In this document: positions 36,571-50,624 of the stretch, in pieces
Numbering within the stretch: position 1 is the stretch's first letter
Layout of the letters: every line of letters begins with the position of its first letter
Source: Epiperipatus broadwayi
Taxonomy: Eukaryota; Onychophora; Udeonychophora; Euonychophora; Peripatidae
Length of the DNA stretch: 64,000 nucleotides
Assembly (NCBI GenBank): GCA_028023455.1
Contig: JAQFVV010000207.1
Coordinates: 2,029,347 to 2,093,346 of the forward strand
Direction: 5' to 3'
The notes under the pieces: generated by a model
What the model was told of the DNA's origin: nothing
What the model saw: the letters and a program-made list of their open reading frames with translations, nothing else
Database searches by the model: none
Translations under genes and position numbers: made by a program

Positions 36571-38976
36571 AGAGCAAGACATATTTTAAACATAAGGCCT
36601 TAGAATAACTTATCAAGAGTAAACTTTAAAAAGTTCCCATCCATGGTTTTCTGTATATATCATTCTTTTGCTACATTTTTGAATGTCTTAATTAGTTTGT
36701 TCATGTCCATAGTTCTTTTTTTCAGTGCTTATAATGTTAGATAAATTATAGTATCAATAGGTCATGGGTAGATCTTAAGACAGAGTCCACTAGTTTTTTC
36801 ATAGCATCATTAAAACAGATAATCTTTGGTTTTAGAAAAGTTCAGTTGTAATCCTAGGATTTGATTGCATCTCTGGGTATTTTGACTGCTCTGATTGTTT
36901 GATTTCCAGTCACACATAGCAGGTGGTTTTTGGATAGCCAATGTCATAATTGCTGTGCTAGATTTCAGCATTGAAAAATACTTTTAATGTCAGAAAAGCA
37001 ATACAATCAAATTAAAGTCAAAAATTGGTTTAACCAGCAGTTTATTTTCTCAGGATGGATCACTACAACATGGCTTCTTATGTTAATACCAGCAATAGAT
37101 TAAAATAGACTGCCATATTTTTTTTTCTATATCCCACTTGCTATTGTTCATACTTATTGCTGGATGCAGCAGATGTTTTCCAATCAACAGATTTATCAAA
37201 TGTGTCAAGTCTGTATTGGCACATATATAAAATAATTGTATCTAAAAAAATTATTAAAGTAAGAACTCAACAAATCAATAAATAAATTATAAAAATCTCA
37301 AGTTTCTTTATTAAATGAAATGTAGTTTGTTTTCATAAACATAAATTTAAAAGTCTAAGTGTTGTTGAAATAAAGTTATAATTAATTAATTAAAAGAGGG
37401 GAGAGGGAGTTTTCCTATAAAAAAACTAAGAGTTCATAAAAGAAATTAAAGAGTTTTATTATTATTATTAGTTGAAATATAATTTAAAAGTCTAAAAATA
37501 TAAATCTCTTTATATTAAATTAAAGAAAAAAGGAATCTTAAAACTAGTTCAGATTTTAGAATAAAATTATATATGTGCATGTGAATGTAAATAAAGTATA
37601 TGCATATTAAATGTTAAAAATAAATGTTAGGATGAAATAAATGAATACAGAAGATTATCAGTAAAGAATTCAGCGATGGGCTACTAATTAAAAGTATAAA
37701 AACAACACGTTTGCATAGCTACTAATTAAACAATCTTCAAAAACACATTGTCAAAGGATTATCAAAGGAATTTAAACAACAGATATTGCTGGAGGATATC
37801 AAAACAAAAACACTTCACATATATAAATAGCCAAATTTTTATCGGACATTCAGTCTAGTCTAGAGATAACAGTGCAGTTTATTATGTATCCAGAAACAGA
37901 AATGCAGTACTGAGCAGCTTTTGGAAACATACGATTTTACTTCAGCCCTTAGTCCAATAAGATCAGCAAGATTTGCCCATGAAATAATGTCTGCATAACA
38001 GCTTAGAAATCCTCTGTCAATGTTCAACTGTCTCCAGGAATAATACTGATGAATAAGAATAAAACCTCTTTAAGAAACTTTGAATCTAACTGGTAAGATG
38101 TACTCCATTAAAAGCAGCAAATAACAAGCAGTATACCTGTATTAAAAATCCTATGTAAACATTTTTTTCTTATATTCCTTTCTAATGTAGCCATCGCCTT
38201 CATAAACATTCATGAATCCTCCCAGAGCCATAATTATATAAACTCTATAGCACATAAAAATGATCTATTAATTTGTGTGTTCTAAATATATGTGTTTTAT
38301 ATTATGTAATGCTTTATTAGATATGTCAGTGTGTGAATTAATTTGTGTGTAATTATTATATTTGAAATACCAGTATTATGTTAGTAAATATGATTTGAAA
38401 ATATTTAAATTTAGAATATAAATGATAATTAAAATAAAATGTCTTTAAACTTAAAACTTTATTCATCCAACTCTTTTTACCAATTCTTTTATCAATCTTT
38501 TATCAATTCTTTCACCACTAATTAAATAATATTTTGTTATTGAATTAAAATTAGACTGAGGTAGTTTTAGGGAATGTTTCAAGCCCTGGATTATGAGCCT
38601 ACTGTCCAAATACGTTAGTTTTAGACTAGCTGGTGCCCGGAGTTTACTCCAAAACAAATAAAGTGTTTGGATAGTAGGGGTTTGAATTTAGCAGCCAAGG
38701 TGGGCCATGATCTGATCATGGGTATTGTTGATAGTTAAAGCTATCAATAATGTTTCCCACTTTGCGCAAACATGCCAGTTTGTTCATGTAACATTTATAA
38801 TTAAATAAGATTATAAATGTGTTATAAAGAAGTTTGTAACCAGCCAAGACATTTGCAGTGTAAGTAAGATCTTCTGCGGAGTGAACCTGGTACACAAAAG
38901 CTAATTACAAGAAGTAACATCTGTTTATCAACACAAGGTTTTTATTAATAAACATTTTTTTCATTTCTATCACATA
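36571..38976. other. Anonymous AT-rich DNA
   Basis: About 36571-37190 continues the diverged copy of 31640-32240. From 37200 to 38976 I see no gene, RNA or clear repeat; an (ATT)n run lies near 37458-37470. The 64-codon minus frame at 38463-38657 is not supported. Confidence 0.5.
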
Positions 38977-40101
38977 TTGTGGAGATACATAACTTCATTG
39001 TCAGTTGATCAGGGTTGCCTCAGTGGCTCAGCAATGCTTGCAAAGATTCATGAACACTTTCAGGTCAGGCTACAGAATTATAAATTTGAAATTGAAAACA
39101 TCTGGAATCACTTGGAAGATGTGGCTGCTCATGATATCAGTGAAAATCAGATAATCCAAAAGCTCATGGCCTATCCTGAGAGTGTTCATCCAGGACTCCA
39201 TGGAATTTCAAGATTTGTACTTGTCCATCTGAGACATTTCACAGCTCCCATTGTACTGCAGATGATGGATGTTCTGGCAGGAGAGTTTCAAAATATTCCA
39301 GACCTGTACCCTATGGCCCTTGTTCCTTTCCTAAAAAAGCCCATCAATCCCTCTACCCTTTCCAACATAAGGCCCATTTCCATGATTCCTCTCCTAATTA
39401 AGATCGTTGAGGCCATAGTCAAGGACAGAATCCAAGATCAACTCTACACACACATCTCACCATATCAATTTGCATGTAAGGGCTCTTCCACCATGGATGC
39501 TGTGCAGCATTTTCTTCTTCTAGTAGAACACATCAGACTGCACAAAAAATCCAAGCCTATAGTTATTCAACTTGACTTTGCCTCGGCTTTTGACACTATT
39601 ATACCTATTGTCCTACTCCAGACTCTCCTTGACTATCAAGTCCCTGGCATCTATACCAGAATTATTGGTAAGCTTTTAAACAGATCTATCTTTATGTCAC
39701 TGGATGGAAGACTGTCCAATGGTTATAGACCTCATCTTTCCATTCCCCAGGGTTTGCCACTCCCCACTCTCTGCTTCATCACCTATATAAATCCTATGCT
39801 CAGAGAGATAGAGTGCAGACTCCCTGGAATCTTTGTGCCAGCCCTGAAATATCATGTACAACACATAACCTATGTTGACAATGTCACCATCTTTCTCCCT
39901 TATAAAACTCATCTTCCAACACTCACACAAATCAGTGATAAATATTCAAAGAAACTAAATCTGAACATCAACTATAGTAAGTCCTCCATGTATAAAATCA
40001 GCACTGGCACAGTGATTCCATCAGTCTTTACAGCTGAGCTGCAACTCTTTCTTGGTTTTTCTATGGCCAAGTCCAGACTTGCTATGGCAAATGGCAAATG
40101 A
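38977..40101 (+). pseudogene. Reverse transcriptase segment of LINE, inactive
   Basis: The frame is 374 codons. It opens with TTG, and the first ATG is at 39034; the true protein start is missing because the element is truncated. RT landmarks are in order: a KP-type block with RPISM (residues 121-136), FACKGSSTMDA (165-175), box A QLDFASAFDT (198-207) with the catalytic Asp at 200, IPQGLPLPTLCF (256-267), and box C YVDN (299-302). Active enzymes carry YADD or a close variant, so the second catalytic Asp is replaced by Asn and the Ala by Val. Together with the TGA at 40099-40101 and the scattered frames after it, this shows a dead copy. The fold assignment is firm, the clade is not. Confidence 0.85.
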
Positions 40102-41205
40102 CATCCAACACTCCATCTTGGAAAAAAACTAGCAAAGTAGTTCGATCTTTATCCTGAATCTCGCTTTCCCTGTCAGGCAAAGTAGCTCTTCTCAACATGC
40201 TGGTGTTTCCAAGATTGAATTATTAATTAAACCTACTAAAGCATTTTAGTCGTCAATGAACTCACTGTGTTCAAAGCTCATGTGGAATGGAAAGATTGTT
40301 GCCATCAGCAAATGCCCAGAGAGTTAAATGGTCTTGGATTGCACTCTGTTTCAACAATCTATCTACAGAAGGCAATTGTAGTTCTACATGCAATTCACTT
40401 AAACCAGCCAGAACTAAACCTAGCCACTCCAGTGGAACCTACAGACACACCGCCACCTCTTGCTAGCAGATGGGCCACAATTATTTGGTTACATGTCACC
40501 TAGCTGACAAATCTATCTAAAATCTCCCTTGAAGGTAAAATAACCTACTGGCAGGCCTATAATCTCAGATTTCAAAACCCGACTGCCCTCCTGACCACAT
40601 TGAACATAGACAATAAACCATTGCTTAAAAAATTGAAGAACTGGTTTGTTGAACCAAAATACATAGACTTTATCTTAAAACTCAACATCTCATCCTTACA
40701 ACTAACCATTTCTTAGTATGGAAAAAAAGGATTCACCAAAATCAATCCTCAATGCCAGCTATGTAATACTGCTGATGAAACCATCCAACATTTACTTTAT
40801 AATTCTCCGTTTCTTTCCCAAATCAGAAACTTCATCACAGAGAAAGTTACATCTGACATCAGAGAAGCCTTAAATATCCAGAATGCCATCAAGACAAAAT
40901 TTTTTTCTCTTATCCGATTCTCTGTCTTCCTTACCTTTGCACTCTGGTTGACCAGATGCAAATGTATTTTCCATCATACAGATTCTTCAGTCATAGAGAC
41001 CTTTATAGGTCTTGTCAAGAGCATAAGTGCCAGGGACCAGCTGCTTGCACCAGAATGGTTATACAAAGAGAATTGGTCCAGAATTGATCTACCAAGTGTT
41101 TGACCTTATGAACTTTTGCAATCAGTCATGCAGTATACCATGTATGAAAATAGTATTATGAAACCATGTAAACTTTGTTAATAAAATTTTTTGTTTTTAA
41201 AAAAA
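38977..41205 (+). mobile_element. LINE, 5'-truncated, with RT and C-terminal zinc motif
   Basis: This stretch holds a reverse transcriptase segment, then a disrupted region, then a C-terminal domain, and ends in A/T-rich sequence with AATAAA near 41180-41205. No endonuclease domain is present upstream, so the insertion is 5'-truncated. Downstream of the 374-codon frame, reading continues in other frames. A stretch reading LSGKVALLNMLVFPRLNY lies near 40170-40220, typical of the region after RT in many LINEs. A later frame (about 40530-41103, with one internal stop) carries CQLC-x7-HLLYNSP, a damaged CCHC-type zinc motif. The same C-terminal type is seen at 54400-55445. I cannot assign the clade with confidence. 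Confidence 0.8.
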
Positions 41206-42361
41206 ACTATGAAGGTTTTGTAAAAAGAAATAGAAAATAAAGGTATGAAAACGAACCTACTGACATTCCAATGAACAATAAAAAAGAAATTTTGAACTAG
41301 GTAATCAAGATAAGAAATGGATTCTGAGAGAGCGATCTATGAAGAAAGAGTAAGAAAGCAGACATTTTTAGTACAATTTTTAGCTGAAATTATATAATAT
41401 TTTGGGGCTTGCTGAATTTTGTGAATATGATTCAACTCTATTCTAATGGTGAAGCTTGGAGAATGAGTGGCTATGGGGCCACAAATGGACACTAGCTTGA
41501 TCTATACCTGCCTTGCTTGTATGGTCAAACTTCTCCCATGAAGTAACAACATCTGTAGCACCTGCCCAATAGTTCACATTCCTGTCATTGATATACCATC
41601 ACCATGAAACCACCATGAATATGATGGAACAAAACTGAATGCTAAGAGTCTGAGCTGGATCCCAAGAACAACTGTCTCTCCTAAAGAAGTGGAATAATCC
41701 ACATGATGGCCATCTGAATATCATCCAACTTCAAGAAACCCTAGATAAACAAAACGTTGAATATATATGTCATGCATGTACATACTTTCATTAATATGGC
41801 CAAAAGAACTTAAATGCAATTGCACTCATAGATATTAGATAATTGAATATTTAGTAAACTTTATCAAATAATACATGAAGGAGAAAGAGACTCTAATTCT
41901 AGATTCATTTTAAATACATTGAGGATGAGTGTTCTTCTTAGTGTTAATACTTTGAATTACATATAACTTACCTTATTTATCTAATAATTTTATTTTGTGT
42001 TTAAATCTTATATCTTATTTGTATTTATTTTATTTTATTGGATTAAATAAATGAATGACTCTTTTTGTCTCATCTTGCTATCTTCACCATACCAATTAGA
42101 GTAGTACACCTGTAGGGCTTATCTTATAATAAATTAGACATTAATTCCAGTAATACAATTCCAGTATAATTTATATATTTATCCAAGTGCTGTAAATTTG
42201 CAATAATTTCAGCAGCTGAGAGATGTCTGATCGGAAAATATAACTTTGTAGTAATACTTGTATTGTTGCGGGTTCGATCAGGTATAGATGTAAATTCATT
42301 TATATCTATATTAAATAGCAATTCTGTTACAATATTATAAAAGAATTTTCCATTACAACAT
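41206..42361. other. Anonymous DNA, possible tRNA-like SINE head near its end
   Basis: About 41400-41770 has a more balanced composition than its surroundings and may be an unrecognised repeat. Near 42205-42290 there is a B-box-like gcgggttcgatcagg (about 42268-42282), with a weak A-box-like stretch about 60 bp before it, as in tRNA-derived SINEs. The evidence is too thin to call a SINE boundary. No gene is seen. Confidence 0.4.
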
Positions 42362-43800
42362 ATTTAATCATCATCTTCATCAACCATTATCAATCCACTG
42401 CAGGAAGAAGGTCTCTCCAAGTTCAAAGCATCTTCTTTGATCTTTAGCTTCTCCACATCACCCCTGCACACTTTTTTATTTTATCCATCCATCTCACATG
42501 TTCTCTCTTTCTGGATCTTTTACAATCTCTTGGAATGCAGTTTAAGATTTCAATTGTACATCTATTATCATCTCTTCTAGCAATATGTTCAGCCCAACTC
42601 TACTCCAGTCTTTTAATTTTTTTAATATGGTCAGTAATGCCTGTTTTTTCTCTTACCCATATATTGCATTTTCAATCTCTTCTTGTTACTTCTAACATAC
42701 ATCTCTCCATACTTTTTGAGTGGTCTGAAGTCTCTATATTATCCTTCTGTTAAGTGTCCAAGTCTCAGATCTATAAGTAAGAACTGGTAAAACACATTTA
42801 TTAAAAACCTTTTTTTTTTCAAACACATAGGCATATTTACTTTTAGTATAAAGTTATTTTTACCAAAAGCACTCCAACTAAGTTTAATTCTATGATTAAT
42901 TTCATTCATTATGTTTTTATCTAATCTGACCAAGATGTTTGCCACTATTAACTTCTTCTAATTCATCATGATCACTCTTTATTTTCATATTTTGACAAAA
43001 TCCATTGAACATTACTTTAGTCTTTTTAACTTTTATCCTTAGTCCTACTTTCCTACTTTCATCGGATAACTTCTGCAACATTTCCTGCAACTCTAAAGCA
43101 TTATTTGCAAAAACAACTACATCATCTGCAAAATCTTAATGACTTAAATAATCTCCATTTACTTTCACTTCATTAGATTTCCATTTTAATCCATAAAATA
43201 CTTTTTGCAGTACTGCTGTAAAATTTTTTGGAGATATGGAGTCACACTGTCTTACACACTTCTCAATGTTGACTTTTCTACTACCATTATGTAATTTAAT
43301 TGTTGCTGTTGCATTTTTATAAATATTCTTTAAAATATGACAATATCCTGGATCTATATCTTGATGATCCAATGCTTTAATCATTGAAGAAATGTTTATA
43401 GAATCAAATGCCTTTTCATAATCTACAAATCCAAAGCATAATGGCAACTCATATTCATTTGTCCTTTGTATAATTTCTCTCAATACCTGAATATGATCTA
43501 TACTAAAACAACTTTTAAATCCATCTTGTTCTCTTGGTTGATGGAAATGGAAATCCAATGATATATGTAGACAAGTTGTAATTATCTTGGTAAAATTTTG
43601 TATAAAACTGATAAAAAAAGTTGTAATTACCTTGGTGAAATTTTGTATAAAACTGATAAAAGGCTGATAGGTCTGTAATTTGTAATATCTTCTTTATCAT
43701 CTTTTTTTAAATATTAATATTAATACTGCATTCTTTCAATCATCTGGTACATCTTTATCATTTAGACATTTGGTATATAACTTTTTTAACAGTAGGATTA
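42362..43800 (-). mobile_element. RTE-type LINE, 5'-truncated
   Basis: Read on the minus strand, the element enters within the RT domain at about 43800 (a DVPDDWKNA-like stretch, then TNYRPISLL in broken frames). It continues through the RT core and the post-RT region and ends at 42362 in a GAT-rich tail. The 3' end matches the fragment at 23986-24097. Translated phrases match those of RTE-clade reverse transcriptases, often annotated in invertebrates as craniofacial development protein 2-like. The apurinic endonuclease domain and RT start are missing. A 44-bp tandem duplication at about 43576-43661 lies inside the coding part. The copy is inactive. Confidence 0.85.
43110..43558 (-). pseudogene. 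RTE reverse transcriptase core, interrupted
   Basis: The frame from 43558 to 43136 gives 140 residues with clear RT features: REQDGFKSCFS (9-19), FVDYEKAFDSI (44-54) with the box A Asp at 46, and VRQCDSISPKNF (102-113), where the usual Gly of RQGD is Cys. It ends LSH followed by TAA at 43136-43138. Immediately after that stop the same frame reads DFADDVVVFANN, so the catalytic FADD box (43121-43132) is intact but lies beyond an in-frame stop. This arrangement is decisive for an inactive copy of a once-normal RT. Confidence 0.85.
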
Positions 43801-46800
43801 AAATGTATAACCTAATTTTTTTTTAAAAAAAATTTAAGCCAGGTACTTAAGTGATGTGTATGTTATATCTTAACATGCACACATGCTCATACAGCTCTTT
43901 ATACATTTATTACGCAATTTATAAGAGTTTTTTAACAAATCTTTTTTTCATGCAACCATGATATTGTAACTAATCTAAGTTTCTATTACATTTATTTTAA
44001 TTATATTATGTGCGTGTGTGTGTGTTTAATCTTTCCAGACTATAAATCTATTTATTTTTTACAAAAAATTATTGTGAAAAAAAACTACAGAAATAAAAAA
44101 ATGAAACAAGTAAAATCATATTTATGATAAAATAAGCACCCCACTTTTTCTTACTATGTACACATAAGTATAATATTTAACAAAAAAAAAAAAAAACTGT
44201 CTATTTTACACTAAACAGAATTATATCTTATCAAATACCTATGTTCACAAATTGTTCATTACATCTATAAAACTATGATTTATCATTGAAATATATTAAA
44301 ATCTGCCATCTATTTATGTCAAAGCAATGTGAATTTATCATGAAAGTATGTTTATAAACCATTGTTTATCTATGAAAAGTGTATGCTTTATCACTGAAAT
44401 CTGTTTGTCTATATCAGGATTATGCTTTAGCATAATTTGTATATTTTGAAACTGTTTACTATAATCAACAAAACTATAACTTATTGGAGAAGTGTGGTCA
44501 CTACCTGCTCATTACACATCATTAGTAAATTTGAAAACTCTCTGTTGTAATTTAACAGAATTAGACTTAATGTAGAAATATTCTCAGACACTTTCCACTA
44601 CTACAATATAACTTAACTATGGTTTAAAAATTGATACTGTGGTCCATAAACACAAGTATAGGGTTCTTTCATTGATAAATATATTTCATAAAATAATGGC
44701 GTTCAAATGATATTTATATTTTGTATTCTGTAAAATAGTGAGTCTATGAGAATATAAAAATAAATATTTAAAAATAAACAACAATTTTTCAGTTTGAATT
44801 ACTTAAAAAATAAAAATATTTGAAGACTTCTGATGGAAACAGATTACTTGCATAAATATGAAAATATAATGACATTTGTTTTGACAAAGATCGAAAATAT
44901 AAATCATTTAATCTAGAATTGCTTAGTTATATGGAGCATTGAACTGAAAATATTTCCTTAAAAATGTTTAATGGTTTTCTAGCAAAACGGACTCCTGTTA
45001 ATGTTATATAAATGAGTCAAAGACACTATTTAACCCTGAATATTGATTGCTTTCATTAGAAAGATATGGCAGAGTTCGAAAAACTTCATAGCAGTTAATT
45101 AAAATACAGTTAAATAAACAAGTTAATGAAGACTAGGGTGTTATACTATGTTTATTTTATAGTTCGCGAATTTATTTGCATAACTTATTAAAATTACATT
45201 TAGAGCTTAAAGGAGATTAATACTACAGTAATATATAGATTACATGTGTGTGTGTGTGCGCGCGAGTTTTTGGTTCAATAAATAAAAGCCAATGTCAGTA
45301 ACAAAGATCATATTATTATTGTAGCTTATTAACCTTGAAAAAATATTTGAAATAGTTTTTATGCCATTCTCAGTTGCTTATAAATAATTTATATATTTTT
45401 GTTGTTGCTTTAAATTTTAAATAAATGGAGAAAATTTATAAATATCTATGAAGCGTTAAATATTTTGTTGTTGTTGTTTTTCCAAACTTAAAAAATATTT
45501 TATATATATATTTTACGACGTATTTAGAAAAATGAAAAAAAAAATTTTTTTTAAAAATGACTAATTAAGGGGTGGGTTGGGACGAAATATAGACTGTATA
45601 AAATAAAATAAAAACACTTTGACAGCTTTGTTTTTAATTCTAATTAAATAATCACTTAATTTTTGTAACATTTAACACAATAATATATATATATATAGTA
45701 ATATGTAAACTGATTTCTCTTTAGAATTCTAAATTTTTATTAATACAATTCATTATTATGTAAAATGAATTCTTAAACTATATCAAAAGTTTATGCACAG
45801 AATGTACATCCAGAAATCATTTTACCTAAGTTAGTATTATATACTTAATATATTAATTTGATTTTTATTTTTCTCCTCTATTTTTTTTTTTTTTCTATTC
45901 CATTATAATAAAAATTATTTCACATTCCACTATTCTGTCCTCAATTTTTTTCTAAAATCGTAATCTGAAAGTCGTAAATCTCTACTCATTCGCTCTTTGA
46001 CTTTAAATTTCTCCAACTTCCTATACAATTGATTTTGATCTTTTATTATCCTACACTTCAAAATTAAATATTCGATACAAAATCATAATCCCTATTCCAT
46101 TATTGTCCTTCTTTTCTAGCATAACAAACACATCCTTTTTCATTTTATATAACTTCAAACTATTTTTTTTTAGTTACATTCATTTTCCATTGTGAATTTT
46201 TTCTCTAAGAAATTCATTTATTTATTTTCCCAATTTCTTATAATGATGCCCTTGCAGTATATTTTCTATACATATATTCTACTTCTTGCATAAATATATA
46301 GGAATAAAAGGTTTATCTATTAACTTTGGATACCTTGAAATTGGAATGTTTTAGTTTGTTTATTAAACTATTATCATTCTTATAAATTAGGTGGAAGTTC
46401 AATTGATGCTTTGCTAGTGAGAATTTACAATGTTTATCTTCTAGTTTATTTATTGTTGGTATCTTAAGTTTCTGCTTTATTTTTTGCATAACATTTGGTA
46501 TATTTAATGTTGTGATTTCAAGGCTACAGCCTTTTGTTCTATTATTGATTTGTTTAGAAATTAAGAGCATATGCAACTAATAATATCACTTTCTATGGTA
46601 TGTTAAATTTCAAGATAAAAAGTATTATACAAATAATATTGCAGTATATTTTGTTAATTAATAAAGGAATATTTTTTTTAAATAAAAATAAACAGAATTA
46701 AAACATACAAAACTTTTGATGAAGACAAGACCTTTTACATAAATTACTAAAAATTAAAGTTGAATGAATTATTTGTGTAGCTAATGTTGTGTATAAAAAT

Positions 46801-49800
46801 AACTCTAACTATTTCTATTTAATATATTTTGATTTTATTAAGCAGTAGCACTATTAAAGCAATAGTACTGCTATTCTGCATAGTAATGGATGACATTATA
46901 ATGATAGCAAGCAAGATGTGTTGCACTTTAAGTAATAATAGTAGTATTGGAATAACTGTGTCTGTTCATAGTGATAATTGGCATAAGTAAAACTAATAAA
47001 TATGCTGCTCTGTTAAACTGTGTAATGCCATTGGTTACAAATTTATTTTTGAATAATTGACTATTGGTTCTATTAATCTAAAATGCCTTTTGCTACAGAG
47101 TTTACCAAGTTTATAGTGACATTAGTTATCGTAATGTAACCAAGTTTGCAATAATTTTGATTAGCTACATTGTCAAACCAAAACAAAGCTAGGTTAACAA
47201 TGTGCAGAACAACGGGTCTCACTACCTTCTATTTTATGTTGGTTTCTAAATCTAACATACATACTGCTTAAAACTTCCACATATTCTTGATACATGAGTT
47301 TCTGCTTCAGAAACGATTAGATTAAACCACTTATTCAAGATGTGTGATTATTTAATACATATTTTGAATATACTAGTTTGAACTATTTGATTCTACATTA
47401 TAGCAATTAATTCATTTAAGATGCGAAAACAGAGCTTTTATGTTGTTTGAATAATTGTAATTCAATACTGTACTTGTAATAAGAACATAAGCGATGAGTT
47501 TTTATAGTTCATTTTAACAAGAATTGTTGTATATAAAATGCCTAACAATTAAAACATGACACTATATCTAATTACTTTCAAAATAATCTATTTAATCAAA
47601 CTATTTACAGACTTATATTTATATATTAAGATATGTATAATAGACCATAGTACATGATAATAATACAATTTAAAAAATTGCCTTACCACTGAAATATTGA
47701 GAATAAAACCAAATTCTAGATAGCTGCAAAAATATCCACTAATGCATAGATTTGGTCTCTCATTTCTTTAAAAAGTTTAATATTTGGGAGATGTGGAGTT
47801 GAAGATGTTGTAACATCTTATGTGCCAGAATATGAAAACTATGAAAGTGTTATTTGTTATGTTTGTAAAAAAGGCCTTTTAATAAAGTAGACTAATGTAT
47901 GTGGATATGAGTGATAAGGTCAATGATAAGAGCATCATATGTTTTGAGAGAGGAGTGTGGGATCATTTTAATGGGAAATGTTTATGGCTTGTTCCTTTAT
48001 GTGACATAAAGCAAATGTTTGTAAAGTGAATTTTGTATGCATTTTCATATGAGTTCATTCACTCTGCTTTCAGATACCAAAAACCAACTTCCTTATATTT
48101 GTTGTTAAATAAGAGGGAAAAAATGTTATTTAATATATTATTTTAGTTAACCATGTGTATTTTTTCAATACATAATCTTGTTACTGGTAAGACTTTGAAA
48201 AGCAGTTGCATACATAGTAATGAGGTTAATTAATATTTACATAAAACTATTGATAATAAGAGGTTTTATATATAAACATACTTTCAATTTGTTATTTTTG
48301 GTTTACTTTTATTTTCATATACAAATAACACTAGCCAACATAATGTTATGATAAAATAGAAAATATGTTATTTTAATGAAAATAGATGGCCTGAGTCTGA
48401 AAATGGTATTAATTTCTTTATTTCCTATTTAATTGGGATGTAATTCTGGTTTATAATATCTACATCCATATGATGTAACTCTGACAGCTGTTTTCACAAA
48501 TGTCTTTTTGCAACACAATTATATAAATTTAATTATGACTGTGTGTGTGTATTTAATTATTTAATGTGTGATGCAGTCATATATTGCAGTTGATGTTTTC
48601 CTGGTTAATTCATAACAAACTTTCTCCAAATACAATAAAAGAATAGCACAATGGAGGTTTGGATAAAGATAAGAAGCCAGATATTTCTATTAAATCAGTT
48701 GTATAAACGGAAACCTCGGCCATAACTTATTCAATTGAAAATATTGGACTGATATTCCTTTTCAAGATAACCTATTAGTTGTTCTTAAGACATAACTCAG
48801 CAAGTTCACAATTTAGGCATCTTTTACTTTCCCTTATATTCAAGCATGCATTGTAATTATAAAAACTGTGATTAAATTTTTATTCATGAAATTTTTATTA
48901 TAATTATTTTAAGAACTCCATATGTTGTGTATCAAAGGTGAACAGAAGGCAGTTTTGCTTGTGGGTTATGTTTCTTTTGCTTGTGTGCTATGTCTCTTTT
49001 CTATGCATGCCTAAATTTGTACTTAAAAAATGAAACCTTTGGATAAAATTGGCATATTTCTGTAAAGAAAAAATTGTTTTAAATATCAAAAAGCATATTC
49101 TTATCTGTAGAAGCCTCTTCATAAAATCTCAGACACTTAATAGTCTCTCTTAATTGCATTTTGAAATATATTTAGTTGTATATTTTGCCACACATGTGCC
49201 ATTTCAATATTTTTTTGAATTTATGTTTTGCTATATTAAAAGCAGCTGCTCTATATGTATATATGTGTATATGCTACATCATTTTCCCCTTAAATATTCT
49301 TGATTGTATTCTTAATAAAAGTCTGTATAAATAATCCTGAAATTTGTAATTCAAGTAGGGCTAGCAATTTAAATGTGTTATTGGAAACTTGAACTTGACT
49401 GTCTTAAACATAAATGAAAGCAACACAAAAGTGTCTTACTATTTACAAAGCAGTTTTCACTTAAGTTTAATGTAGGAAAAAAATGTTGCCTGATGCATAT
49501 TAACATTCCTGTGTGATATATCCAATTCAGTCAATGCTATGTTTCTTGCAAATTTGATGCAATGACAAAATAAAAATTGCATTATTTCCAATACATCAGA
49601 TGTGAAATGGTAAAACAAATTGCATTTTTAAATTCAGCATAAAGAAATTAGTAAAATCTATTTTCTTTACTTTTTTACAGAAAAAAAAAGTTTTTATATT
49701 TTCAGACTAGTGTAATGTAAAAAATAATCGTTTATATTTTAATAATAAATTGCCATTCAAAATCAGATGTAAGGATAAGATGATTTTATTTAAATTATAT

Positions 49801-50100
49801 TTTAAAAATTTTGAACTTTAAAAATGTTAAATAAAATTGTATATGTTTTCAATAAATTATTTGGTTCTGAATTCAAAAAATGCTGCTAGACTTTACTAGC
49901 TGAATGTTATGCATACAATTAAAAATTTTAATTTTTCAATAATTTTTGCTAAAACTGTTGGCAAACTTCTAAAAACATATTTCCATTAGGCATTCATATG
50001 TATACAAATTTTTAACTAGATAAAAATTAAGGAGCAAATACTGAGCTACAAAATTTTAATCAAAAAACAAATTAAATCAAAACATATAAAAATGCATTTA
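43801..50100. other. Anonymous AT-rich DNA, no gene seen
   Basis: More than 6 kb without a recognisable gene. About 43850-44000 resembles 32705-32840. Short microsatellites occur at 45245-45264 ((GT)n then (GC)n) and 45682-45696 ((AT)n). An 87-codon minus frame at 46313-46576 has no recognisable motif. The stretch is uniformly A+T-rich, with many A and T homopolymers. Confidence 0.55.
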
Positions 50101-50620
50101 ATTAAATTAAATGGAGAAGACAACTAAAATATTGGACAGGAGAGACTTTATAATAGACAAAATTATTTTAGAAACAATTTTTCCCCTATCTATTTATATA
50201 AAAATGACACAGATTGAGAATATATTACAAGTATATAATTACCAGGGATAAAAAAGAAGAAAGATAAGTAAGTTATGGGAAAAAATTAGAATTCTAGAAA
50301 ATAAAAAAGAATAAAAAATAGCTTAAAGTGATATAAAAATTATATGAAATATGAAAAAATGTATGTTAACATTAAAGAAAGCTTAGTCTTGTTTGGTGCA
50401 AAAGGAAAGAACTTTAGTTATTATGAGAAATAAACAAAATTTGAATAAGGATTTGTATTGCAGATATAGTGTATATAGCAATGGAAGAAAGAATTTTAAA
50501 CATTTATTTTGGGAATTTAGAAAGTTAAAGGATGATTAGAATGAATTGATATTGCAGAGAAATATAATTATAAAAAGGAAAAAAAATATTACATTTAGTT
50601 TGAGGTTTTATAACAAAACA
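50101..50620 (+). other. Possible decayed LINE C-terminus
   Basis: In broken plus-strand frames the sequence reads phrases such as YSNGRKNFKHLFWEF near 50480-50520, reminiscent of the H-x-x-W/L part of LINE C-terminal zinc motifs. Stops and frame changes are frequent. This is a weak suggestion only. Confidence 0.2.
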
Positions 50621-50624
50621 AAAC

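Noticed and set aside
46313-46576. 87-codon minus-strand frame
   Set aside because: No recognisable motif or context; length is within chance for AT-rich DNA.
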